From an archaeon (lineage in GTDB: Archaea; Altiarchaeota; Altiarchaeia; IMC4; QMZM01): DNA of 10,658 nucleotides. A program made the position numbers and the translations under genes. The stretch covers positions 1-10,658 of the forward strand of contig JAOZNG010000030.1 of NCBI GenBank assembly GCA_029933895.1, given 5' to 3'. Below are positions 1 to 5,937 of this stretch, in pieces. Each line of letters starts with the position of its first letter. Position 1 is the first letter of the stretch. The notes below the pieces were generated by a model. It saw nothing but the letters and a program-made list of their open reading frames with translations. It searched no databases and was not told the DNA's origin.

Positions 1-956
1 TCCAGCCCAAGTCCCGTGGAGGCACAGACCTCGTTTGCGTCCCCCCTCAATCCACCGTTTGTTACATCAAGCATTGCATGTATTCCTTCATGTAAGCCGG
101 AGTCGTAGATGGCCCTGCATGCGGTGGTGAAATCAATATTAAGTGTCTCCTTTATAATCTCCGGGTTTCCTGAGTATATCCCCATAGCAGCTATTGTCCC
201 GCCACCAGCCCCTTCTGTGAGAAGAATCCTGTCCCCTGCTCTTATATCTGTCCTCGCCAGGAGGGATGTGGCTCTACAGACGCCGACTGCGCTGACACAG
301 GACACCATACGGTCCCCGATCACCATATCCCCTCCAATCCGCAGCGTTGAGCCGGCAACTACTGGCACGTCACTGAGTTCGGCGACACAGGATACACCAG
401 CCAGGAAATCAATTAATCTGCCCACATCTCCATCATCCGCGAGATGCAGGTCATCGATTAATGCGACAGGTATCGCGCCTTTCACATATACATCCCTTAA
501 TGCCGCACGCGTCACATGGAATCCCGCAATGAAGGGATAATCCGACAACCTCGAATGGGTGCCGTCCACAGCACAGACAATAAAATCTTCTCCATCAGGG
601 GTTTCCACAACCCCGGCATCGTCCTGGTCTTTCGGGCTTAAAACACCCCCCCTGCTATATAATAATCCCGCTATCTCCCGGTGCAGGAAGAAATCCCCTT
701 TCCCCCGGCATCCGACGCCGAATTCATTCATCGAGACCTCTGCTGCGGGAATCTCCAGGACCTTCTTTATGAATGCATCCCCCACCCTGTTTCTTGAATT
801 CATCACCTCTCCATATACTGCGTCCGCGAGTTCCCTGGCTTCTTCAATGGATAACTTCTTGTATGTCTGGTACTCCTGGATAAGCCTCTCTGTTATTCTC
901 CCCTTATCCTCCCCCTTATCCAGCAGTCTCCTGGTTATCCCCTCAAGGTCGGTCAT
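1..956 (-). CDS. PurM/HypE-superfamily (AIR synthase-related) protein, 3' end outside window
   Basis: Translating the minus strand from the ATG at 956 gives 318 uninterrupted codons that are still open at base 1, so the C-terminus lies outside the window. After a helical N-terminal extension of about 75 residues come hallmarks of the PurM/HypE/SelD/ThiL ATP-binding fold: VDGTHSRL at residues 130-137, RAALRDVYVKGAIPVALIDD at 150-169, the glycine-rich TEGAGGGTIAAMG at 247-259 opening the second domain, and DVTNGGLRGDANE at 297-309. Family members form ATP-dependent acyl-phosphate or amidine-type products; the substrate here is not known. The ATG overlaps the stop of the flavoprotein gene (ATGA, 953-956), so the two are almost certainly co-transcribed and translationally coupled. 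By context it may serve methanopterin-type cofactor metabolism, which is inference. It is not an obvious canonical PurM, HypE or SelD. Confidence 0.8.
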   Translation of the reverse strand, partial: MTDLEGITRRLLDKGEDKGRITERLIQEYQTYKKLSIEEARELADAVYGEVMNSRNRVGDAFIKKVLEIPAAEVSMNEFGVGCRGKGDFFLHREIAGLLYSRGGVLSPKDQDDAGVVETPDGEDFIVCAVDGTHSRLSDYPFIAGFHVTRAALRDVYVKGAIPVALIDDLHLADDGDVGRLIDFLAGVSCVAELSDVPVVAGSTLRIGGDMVIGDRMVSCVSAVGVCRATSLLARTDIRAGDRILLTEGAGGGTIAAMGIYSGNPEIIKETLNIDFTTACRAIYDSGLHEGIHAMLDVTNGGLRGDANEVCASTGLGL

Positions 957-1534
957 CTTTTTTTTTCAAACAGCTCCAGGAATTCCTCCGGGCGGGTGAT
1001 TACTGTGACACCATCCATATCCCTCAGCTTCTCTATGTTTTCTAGGTCTATCCTCCTTGAGTACGCTGACACGCTCCATACATCCCCTTTCTTTCCTCTG
1101 GACGCCGGTATCTCTGTCTGGTATTTCTTTTCTGTGTCTGTCGGTAATGCGATGACCGGCGTCCGGGATTTACATGCCATAGCGACTGCGCACGATACTA
1201 GGGAGTCAGCTATCCCATACACAACCTTTGCGACAGTGTTTGCAGTCATCGGCGAAACCAGCAGAAGGTCGTAGTTTCCCTTAAATAATCTGCCGGTGAT
1301 GAAAAAAGAGCTTCCCTGCTGGTTTTCTTCAAGGAGCTCCCGGTATGCTGTACCGTCTGAGATAGTTTCCAGGCTGCTGTATATGTTGTAGTAATCCACC
1401 ACCTCCTTCCCCGCCTCTGAGAGGTGGGTTGTGATTTTCAGGCCAGGATGCCTATGTTTCAGATCTCTGAGTACTTCAAGGGTTTCCTTTAGCATATATC
1501 CTGCGCCCGTTATGCACCACGCAATCCTTTCCAT
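953..1534 (-). CDS. FMN flavoprotein of the DmrB/archaeoflavoprotein (AfpA) family
   Basis: This 193-residue protein starts MERIAWCITGAGYML, the N-terminal Rossmann-like nucleotide-loop signature of the flavoprotein family that includes dihydromethanopterin reductase (acceptor, DmrB) and archaeoflavoprotein AfpA. SPMTANTVAKVVYGIADSL at residues 94-112 is the second FMN-binding signature of this family (P-x-T-A-N-T...G-I-A-D), and TPVIALPTD at 125-133 is the following strand and loop. DmrB reduces dihydromethanopterin to tetrahydromethanopterin; AfpA is a related electron carrier. Sequence alone does not separate the two. It sits 25 nt downstream of the dihydropteroate-synthase-like gene and overlaps the PurM-like gene by 4 nt, so it is the middle gene of a three-gene operon. 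The neighbouring pterin-binding enzyme favours a role in reduced-pterin metabolism (inference). No clear Shine-Dalgarno motif precedes its ATG. Confidence 0.8.
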   Translation of the reverse strand: MERIAWCITGAGYMLKETLEVLRDLKHRHPGLKITTHLSEAGKEVVDYYNIYSSLETISDGTAYRELLEENQQGSSFFITGRLFKGNYDLLLVSPMTANTVAKVVYGIADSLVSCAVAMACKSRTPVIALPTDTEKKYQTEIPASRGKKGDVWSVSAYSRRIDLENIEKLRDMDGVTVITRPEEFLELFEKKR

Positions 1535-1559
1535 AAACTATTTTTGTTATCTAGGGATA

Positions 1560-3086
1560 TTAAATGAAGTCTTCATCTTGCACATAGCTTCTCCCCAGCT
1601 TCAGGGCTATCTCTGCCTTCCCCAGCTCTCTACCAAGATAGGCTGCGTGTTTCATGTCTTTCACTATGTTTTTCGACAGGATTGTGCCATAGATGTCTTC
1701 TGCTCGCCTCCCCCGGAATCTCATCTCTGGCTTCCCTTCCACATAATATATGGCCACTATGCTGTCTGCTACATAGATCCTGAACTCGCAGTCCTCCAGT
1801 TTCTCTTCCAGCGGCTCCCTGGTCTCTATAGTTTCCAGGGATTCCTCTCTTGGATCTTTGATTGGTTCGCTTCTTCTTTTTTCTTTCAGGCGGAGCAGGC
1901 TTACTCCAAGATCCTTCGGCGGCTGTTTGTATTTCCTGGATAGATACATCATCTCCACAGCCCCAGATAATTCCGCTACCACGCCTAAGGTCTTCGGGCT
2001 TGCTTCTGTTGTGAATAATAAATCGATTTTTAGCTCTGAGGCGATTGATGCCAAGAGGGCGTTTATTCCTATGGAGTCAGCGTCCATAAGTTCTGTGACG
2101 TTGCCTGCGCCGAGCATCATGGGGGTTCTTGGATGTCTCTCCCTGAATAATCTGTAGGCTTTAAGTGATTCCATCATCCCCTGGCTTGGTGGATTCAGGA
2201 TTGGGTCCGCAATTATCTTGCTGAAGTTAATGTCTTTTAGTTTCTCTGTCAGGGATTCAAGCAAGGTTATTCTTTCATCTGTCTTGAAGGGAATACCATC
2301 TCTGTTTCTTGGGATTATTACTGCAGGTATATCCAGGTCCTCCATCACTCTGTAGTTTGTTTCATCAATGGATAGTATCAGGTCTACGCCTGCATCGGCT
2401 GCGGCACGTATCTCTTTTTCATTGAGTGTATCGATTGAGGTTGGTTTGTCTGTTACGGATTTTATTACATCCACTATCTCTTTTATCTGGTTTGGGTTGT
2501 TTTCTCCAGCGGTCATCCCGATGTCTATGATGTCTGCCCCGGATTTACTGTAGTGTCTGCTTATGCACTCTATTTTTTTTTCTGTTAGGTGTGGTGCGTC
2601 AGGTATCTCTGCCACAATCTTCATTAACCCGGTTCCCAGGTAGACCGGATTTACTCTGCCGATTTTCAGGTCATGGCTCCCTTCCTTTTCCCTTGCCTTC
2701 TTGATTTCCTTCCATGCGTTCTCTTTCATCTCTTCCTTGAAGAGTTCATCTGCTGGTATATCAGGTGAGAGTTTTTCTCCCGCACCTATCTTTTTCAGGG
2801 TGTTTCGTAGTTGGTTTATGTTTTTCGGTCCCCGTGCGCAGGCGATGCCTAATTTGTCCTGTATTTTTTTTATGTCTGCGTTTATTGCTCCTGGGAGCAG
2901 GATGAGTGATATCTCGTCCAGGTTTTTATTCTCCAGCTCCTCTAGAATAATCTCTGGTGTTAGGAGGGCAGCTACGTCTATGTTGCAGGCGTGGATTTCT
3001 ACCTGGTTTCCCTGGTTTCTGCTGTATTCTTTCAGGGTTTTTGCTGCGCATCTTCCTGTAACCAGCAGAATCTTTTTTCCTGTCAT
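1560..3086 (-). CDS. Archaeal dihydropteroate synthase-like protein with C-terminal DUF4346/MtrA-like domain
   Basis: This 508-residue protein belongs to the archaeal dihydropteroate synthase-related family. Residues 1-100 form an N-terminal domain (start MTGKKILLVTGRCAAKTLKE). A pterin-binding TIM barrel follows at about 140-385, with GADIIDIGMTAGE at 183-195, PTSIDTLNEKEIRAAADAGV at 215-234, ADPILNP at 293-299 and GNVTELMDADSIGINA at 328-343. These parallel motifs of dihydropteroate synthase and methyl-H4MPT/H4folate methyltransferases. After a charged linker (about 400-432), residues 433-508 contain KHAAYLGRELGKAEIALKLG and YVQDEDF, which I recognise as the DUF4346 domain related to methyltransferase subunit MtrA. 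A role in methanopterin synthesis or C1 transfer is likely; the exact reaction is unknown. It is the first gene of the operon, with a TATA box about 28 nt upstream of the ATG. GGGAG directly abuts the ATG, too close for a normal Shine-Dalgarno, so the mRNA is probably nearly leaderless. Confidence 0.85.
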   Translation of the reverse strand: MTGKKILLVTGRCAAKTLKEYSRNQGNQVEIHACNIDVAALLTPEIILEELENKNLDEISLILLPGAINADIKKIQDKLGIACARGPKNINQLRNTLKKIGAGEKLSPDIPADELFKEEMKENAWKEIKKAREKEGSHDLKIGRVNPVYLGTGLMKIVAEIPDAPHLTEKKIECISRHYSKSGADIIDIGMTAGENNPNQIKEIVDVIKSVTDKPTSIDTLNEKEIRAAADAGVDLILSIDETNYRVMEDLDIPAVIIPRNRDGIPFKTDERITLLESLTEKLKDINFSKIIADPILNPPSQGMMESLKAYRLFRERHPRTPMMLGAGNVTELMDADSIGINALLASIASELKIDLLFTTEASPKTLGVVAELSGAVEMMYLSRKYKQPPKDLGVSLLRLKEKRRSEPIKDPREESLETIETREPLEEKLEDCEFRIYVADSIVAIYYVEGKPEMRFRGRRAEDIYGTILSKNIVKDMKHAAYLGRELGKAEIALKLGRSYVQDEDFI

Positions 3087-3113
3087 CTCCCTTTAAATGT
3101 ATTGCTTGCAGGG

Positions 3114-3122
3114 TATTAAAAA
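3114..3122 (-). promoter_or_regulatory. TATA box of the pterin operon
   Basis: On the minus strand TTTTTAATA ends 28 nt before the ATG of the dihydropteroate-synthase-like gene at 3086. With the archaeal TATA-to-start distance of about 25-30 nt, transcription would begin within a few bases of the start codon, giving a nearly leaderless mRNA. Confidence 0.5.
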
Positions 3123-3160
3123 TCAGCTGTAGTGCCTAACTTTCTAGGCTTTTCTTTTGT

Positions 3161-3191
3161 AAAAAAACCGTAAACCCACTTATCATAAAAA
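3161..3191 (-). terminator. Oligo-T terminator downstream of the initiator tRNA
   Basis: Immediately past the tRNA 3' end the minus strand carries TTTCCTTTTT (T5 at 3191-3187) and then a T7 run at 3167-3161. Such T tracts are the usual archaeal RNA-polymerase termination signals. They would separate the tRNA transcript from the pterin operon promoter at 3114-3122. This 114-nt gap (3087-3200) holds no ORF. Confidence 0.5.
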
Positions 3192-3264
3192 GGAAATAGA
3201 TAGCGGGGGGTGGATTTGAACCACCGACCTTCGGGTTATGAGCCCGACGAGCACTCCTGACTGC

Positions 3265-3271
3265 TCAACCC
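3265..3271 (-). repeat. 7-bp direct repeat at the intron borders (partner at 3899-3905)
   Basis: GGGTTGA (minus strand) occurs at 3271-3265 at the intron 3' border and at 3905-3899 in exon 1. The bases on either side differ, so the repeat is exactly 7 bp. It makes the splice point formally ambiguous and could also allow clean DNA excision. Confidence 0.7.
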
Positions 3272-3307
3272 TTATAGGCTTTCGGCTTTTTATAGCTTTC
3301 CAGCTCG

Positions 3308-3892
3308 CTACGATGAGCAGGAGTCCCCACTATATCGATGAACTTTAATTGAAGTATGAGATAGTTTCCTAAAACCCATACTAATCCTTAGATTCCATCT
3401 TGAAAAAGCACCCTTGAAATTCATCTCGGTTTTCCATAACCTGGTTGGTATTTCCAACACCTCCTCTGAGAAACGCTTGAATACATCTAATATCATTTTA
3501 TCTTTTTGAACTATTACTATATCACCCTTTCCCACGTATCCATCTGAATCAATGAAACCAGAGATGGCACCTAAAACATAACCGGGATCAGAAACTTGGG
3601 AATCTTTTATCTTAGTTTCCTCTTCGTCTATGAATCCCATAAATTTTTTTGAATTACTACTAATCCTCATTGAGCCCCTACAGGGAGTGATGTATGGCTT
3701 TAATCCCATCTTTAATAAAAGGCTCTGAAGGCACCCTCTAATATTAATATCTCGCTTAGCATCAAGGTAGTAATCTACTCCATAATGTCCATCTCTCCTA
3801 CTATACTCTGAGTATCCATTCCCTATGAAAAGACCCACTAGATAACCTATCTCTTTACTGGTTAATCTATCAGGATAAATCTCTTTAACCAT
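3308..3892 (-). CDS. LAGLIDADG homing endonuclease inside the tRNA intron
   Basis: The 194-residue ORF has the size of archaeal intron endonucleases such as I-DmoI (about 190 residues) and carries two LAGLIDADG helices: GYLVGLFIGNG at residues 16-26 and LGAISGFIDSDG at 107-118. Such two-motif proteins are monomeric, cut the intron-less allele at the insertion site and so spread the intron by recombinational repair. Motif 2 keeps the catalytic Asp (D117); in motif 1 the equivalent position is Asn25 (codon AAT), which could impair double-strand cleavage. The ATG lies 6 nt downstream of tRNA exon 1, and the last codons (HRYSGDSCSS) overlap a stretch complementary to the tRNA D-arm. The ORF looks AT-richer than its neighbours and uses many AGA and ATA codons, as expected of a mobile gene. 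It is uninterrupted, so it is either recently active or maintained, perhaps as a maturase. Confidence 0.85.
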   Translation of the reverse strand: MVKEIYPDRLTSKEIGYLVGLFIGNGYSEYSRRDGHYGVDYYLDAKRDINIRGCLQSLLLKMGLKPYITPCRGSMRISSNSKKFMGFIDEEETKIKDSQVSDPGYVLGAISGFIDSDGYVGKGDIVIVQKDKMILDVFKRFSEEVLEIPTRLWKTEMNFKGAFSRWNLRISMGFRKLSHTSIKVHRYSGDSCSS

Positions 3893-3935
3893 GTATGTTC
3901 AACCCCGCTATGCAGGTAATATTCTTCGATTAAGG

Positions 3936-3943
3936 TATTAAAA
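3936..3943 (-). promoter_or_regulatory. TATA box of the initiator tRNA gene
   Basis: TTTTAATA on the minus strand lies 27-34 nt upstream of tRNA base A1 (3909), the expected archaeal spacing. It contains the TAA stop codon of carB (3940-3938), so the two genes are packed with no spare sequence. Its position supports 3909 as the true 5' end of the tRNA. Confidence 0.6.
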
Positions 3944-5338
3944 GGTAATATCCTTGGAATCCTTCACCACGTTCTCTATTTTCTCTATGAACCAGGAGTG
4001 TATGCCAGTAAGCTTGCAGACCCCGTTCACGGAAAATCCATTTTCTAGGGCATCAACTATATAAAACATCCTCTCATCGTGGGGAACAGCAAGTTTCTCT
4101 TTTATCTTTTCTCTGCTCCTCTCTCCCGTGCCCGACAGATAGTCTCTTCCGATATCCAGGGACCTGACTGCCTTCTGCAGAGCCTCCTCGAAGTTTCTTC
4201 CTATGGACATAACCTCCCCGGTGGACTTCATCTGTGTTCCTATTGTTCTGTCGCAGTTCCTGAATTTGTCAAACGGCCAACGTGGTATCTTCACTACCAC
4301 ATAGTCTATGCTGGGCTCGAAGGATGACATGGTGGTCTTGGTTATGGAGTTCGGTATCTCGTCCAGGTTTCTACCTAATGCTATCTTGGCCGCGATCCTG
4401 GCAATAGGGTAGCCTGTTGCCTTAGACGCCAACGCAGAGCTTCTGGAAACCCTCGGGTTTACCTCAATCACCATGTACTCCATGGTATCCGGCTCCAGAG
4501 CGAACTGTATGTTGCATCCTCCCTCCACACCCAGTGCCCGTATAATCCTGAGTGAGGCGTTCTTGAGGGTCTGGTTCACGTGATCGGATAGGGTCTGGGC
4601 TGGGGCTACCACAATGCTCTCCCCCGTATGTATCCCCATGGGGTCCAGGTTTTCCATGTTACAGACTGTGATGCAGTTATCGGCGCCGTCCCTCATAACC
4701 TCGTATTCGATTTCATACCATCCCGTGATGGATTTCTCAATCAACACCTGGTTTATCATCGACAGCTGCAGCCCGTGGCTTACCACCTTATCCAGCTCCC
4801 TGATGTTTCCTGCGATACCCCCCCCGCCCCCTCCAAGGGTGTATGCTGGCCTGATGATCACGGGATAACCTATTTTTTCCACAGCATCAAGGGCTTCCTG
4901 CAGGGAGTTAACAGCCGTGCTATCTGGTATTGGCTCATTTATGTCCTTCATCAGTTGAGCGAAGGATTCCCTGTCCTCTCCTTTTTTTATGGTCTCGATT
5001 GGTGTGCCCAATATCTCTACGTTGTATTCATCTAGGACGCCCATGGCAGATAATGAGGAGGTGATGTTTAATGCGGTCTGCCCCCCCATTGTGGGAAGTA
5101 TCCCGTCAGGTGTTTCTTTTTCTATGATTTTGGCTACCACCTCCGGAATCAGGGGCTCGACGTAGATTATGTCTGCTATGTCTGGCTCCGTCATTATGGT
5201 GGCTGGGTTTGAGTTCACGAGGACGGTGGTTATGCCCTCTTCCCTGATGGATAGACAGGCCTGGCTCCCGGAGTAGTCGAACTCGGCTGCCTGACCAATC
5301 TTCACGGGACCTGAGCCTATAACCAGTATCTTTTCCAT
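3938..5338 (-). CDS. carB: Carbamoyl-phosphate synthase large subunit, N-terminal half (split CarB)
   Basis: This 466-residue protein corresponds to the first half of CarB (about 1,070 residues when fused) and matches the size of CarB1 in archaea with a split gene. It starts [20 protein letters not shown], the classic N-terminus. The glycine-rich ATP-grasp loop [12 protein letters not shown] is present, as are [19 protein letters not shown] and [16 protein letters not shown], which form the Mg-ATP site, so the carboxyphosphate-forming domain appears complete. The C-terminal part ([13 protein letters not shown]) matches the oligomerisation domain, after which the fused protein would continue into the carbamate-phosphorylating half. 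Neither that half nor the glutaminase CarA is in the window. The product would feed arginine and pyrimidine synthesis. I chose the ATG at 5338; two TTG codons lie just upstream in frame but the family N-terminus begins at this Met. The stop lies in the tRNA TATA box. Confidence 0.92.
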   Translation of the reverse strand: MEKILVIGSGPVKIGQAAEFDYSGSQACLSIREEGITTVLVNSNPATIMTEPDIADIIYVEPLIPEVVAKIIEKETPDGILPTMGGQTALNITSSLSAMGVLDEYNVEILGTPIETIKKGEDRESFAQLMKDINEPIPDSTAVNSLQEALDAVEKIGYPVIIRPAYTLGGGGGGIAGNIRELDKVVSHGLQLSMINQVLIEKSITGWYEIEYEVMRDGADNCITVCNMENLDPMGIHTGESIVVAPAQTLSDHVNQTLKNASLRIIRALGVEGGCNIQFALEPDTMEYMVIEVNPRVSRSSALASKATGYPIARIAAKIALGRNLDEIPNSITKTTMSSFEPSIDYVVVKIPRWPFDKFRNCDRTIGTQMKSTGEVMSIGRNFEEALQKAVRSLDIGRDYLSGTGERSREKIKEKLAVPHDERMFYIVDALENGFSVNGVCKLTGIHSWFIEKIENVVKDSKDITF

Positions 5339-5374
5339 CAACAAGATTATTGGAGGGGGGGCTTAAATTACCCG

Positions 5375-5382
5375 TATTTATA
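5375..5382. promoter_or_regulatory. Candidate shared TATA element between divergent carB and L40e genes
   Basis: TATTTATA (plus) / TATAAATA (minus) lies in the 80-nt gap between two divergent genes. Measured 26-27 nt from its centre, transcription would start near 5352 for carB (leader about 14 nt) and near 5405 for L40e (leader about 14 nt). A second AT-rich element, TATATAT at 5394-5400, is somewhat close to the L40e ATG but could serve instead. Confidence 0.4.
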
Positions 5383-5418
5383 TCCCTGGTGTGTATATAT
5401 GTATCTATTTAAGAGAAA

Positions 5419-5577
5419 ATGGGCAGGTTCAGGGAGGCGGATGCTAGAATCTTCAAGGCTGTGTGCATGAAATGCAATGCAAGAAACCCCTTGGGGGCTA
5501 CGAAGTGCAGGAAATGCGGGGCGGTCGGCAAGATGAGGAGGAAGAACCGGAAGAAAGCCACTAAGGCAGCGATTTAA
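5419..5577 (+). CDS. rpl40e: Large ribosomal subunit protein L40e
   Basis: The 52-residue protein [20 protein letters not shown]... has the archaeal L40e pattern: CMKCNARNP, then KCRKCG, giving a zinc ribbon C16-x2-C19-x10-C30-x2-C33, followed by a basic tail ([14 protein letters not shown]). L40e is a small zinc-binding component of the 50S subunit in archaea and eukaryotes (there fused to ubiquitin). The length is typical. It is divergent from carB and followed by a gene-poor stretch with a transposase remnant. No clear Shine-Dalgarno is seen; AAGAGAAAATG suggests a short-leader mRNA. Confidence 0.93.
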   Translation: MGRFREADARIFKAVCMKCNARNPLGATKCRKCGAVGKMRRKNRKKATKAAI

Positions 5578-5717
5578 TTCCTGGATATCTGGTATCTGGA
5601 TTGTTTTTATCCCATCAATCCTATTTCGAGCATTTTCCTAAATATGTCGGTGTTTCGGTGGCTGGATTGAAGCGCTGTTTCCTTCAGGTATATTGTTTTT
5701 GTGTATGCCGTGATACA

Positions 5718-5768
5718 ACAAATTGCTCTGCAATTTGTGTACATGAATTCCTATGGAATTCATTGTAC
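5718..5768. repeat. Two abutting hairpin-forming inverted repeats
   Basis: The first, at 5718-5738, has arms ACAAATTGC and GCAATTTGT around a 3-nt loop. The second, at 5739-5768, has arms GTACATGAATTCC and GGAATTCATTGTAC (13 bp with one bulged base) around a 3-nt loop. They touch without a spacer and sit inside the transposase remnant where the reading frame breaks. Confidence 0.75.
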
Positions 5769-5930
5769 TTCTAGAATCTTTCCTTGTGAAGCTCCAGAAG
5801 CCTTCTAGGCCGTTGATGTGGCTCCTGCCTTTGGCGTGGTATGCTTTAACCTGGACAGGCTGTAGAACCAGCTGCAGAAATCCACACTTAACGCGCTCAT
5901 CACCTAAACTTTTCAGCCATTCACACCAGT

Positions 5931-5937
5931 TATATAT
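5931..5937 (+). promoter_or_regulatory. Candidate TATA box of the OB-fold/Cas4 operon
   Basis: TATATAT lies about 65 nt upstream of the OB-fold ATG at 6001, inside the transposase remnant. It predicts a start near 5961 and a leader of about 40 nt. No better element is seen at the right distance from the ATG, so this is tentative. Confidence 0.25.

Larger units (their letters stand above)
3265..3898 (-). other. 634-nt archaeal tRNA intron in the D-arm encoding a homing endonuclease
   Basis: This is the segment that must be removed to join AGCGGGGTTGA (3909-3899) to GCAGTCAGGAG (3264 downward). The junction can slide by up to seven nucleotides because GGGTTGA occurs at both borders (3899-3905 and 3265-3271); the length is 634 nt wherever it is cut. 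The position, around tRNA nucleotides 5-12, is non-canonical (the usual archaeal site is 37/38). Only 6 nt on the 5' side and 43 nt on the 3' side lie outside the endonuclease ORF, far too little for a group I core, so protein-dependent bulge-helix-bulge splicing is inferred. I could not draw a convincing bulge-helix-bulge by hand. Confidence 0.8.
3201..3909 (-). tRNA. Initiator tRNA-Met (CAU) split by a D-arm intron
   Basis: Read on the minus strand, exon 1 is A1-A11 (3909-3899) and exon 2 runs from G12 (3264) to the discriminator A73 (3201). Joined, they fold into a normal 73-base cloverleaf (74 nt with discriminator counting the 10-nt D-loop): acceptor AGCGGGG (3903-3909) pairs perfectly with CCCCGCT (3202-3208); D-stem GAGC/GCTC with loop AGTCAGGAGT (3253-3262); anticodon stem TCGGG/CCCGA with loop CTCATAA (anticodon CAT at 3238-3240); variable AGGTC; T-arm GGTGG/CCACC with loop TTCAAAT. 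The A1-U72 pair and the three G-C pairs G29-G31/C39-C41 in the anticodon stem mark the archaeal initiator rather than elongator tRNA. No CCA is encoded. A TATA box lies 27-34 nt upstream of A1. Expression requires removal of the intron, presumably by the archaeal bulge-helix-bulge splicing endonuclease and RNA ligase. Confidence 0.9.

Noticed and set aside
109..999. Plus-strand open frames opposite the PurM-like gene.
   Set aside because: They are antisense shadows; the minus-strand frame has clear family motifs and an ATGA overlap with its neighbour.
3134..3160. Small hairpin GCCTA/TAGGC followed by TTTTCTTTT on the plus strand as an intrinsic terminator.
   Set aside because: No plus-strand gene lies upstream; on the minus strand the T tract precedes the hairpin, so the plain T runs explain termination better.
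3325..3334. AGTGGGG near the end of the endonuclease gene as the 5' acceptor strand of the tRNA, which would make the intron short and ORF-free.
   Set aside because: It pairs with the 3' acceptor only through a G-U wobble, is followed by bases that cannot form positions 8-13, and has no TATA box at the right distance. The copy at 3903-3909 pairs perfectly, continues seamlessly into the D-stem and has a TATA box.
3265..3898. Group I intron in the tRNA gene.
   Set aside because: Only 49 nt lie outside the ORF, too little for the conserved core, and no junction within the ambiguous stretch gives the usual U at the end of exon 1 with G at the end of the intron.
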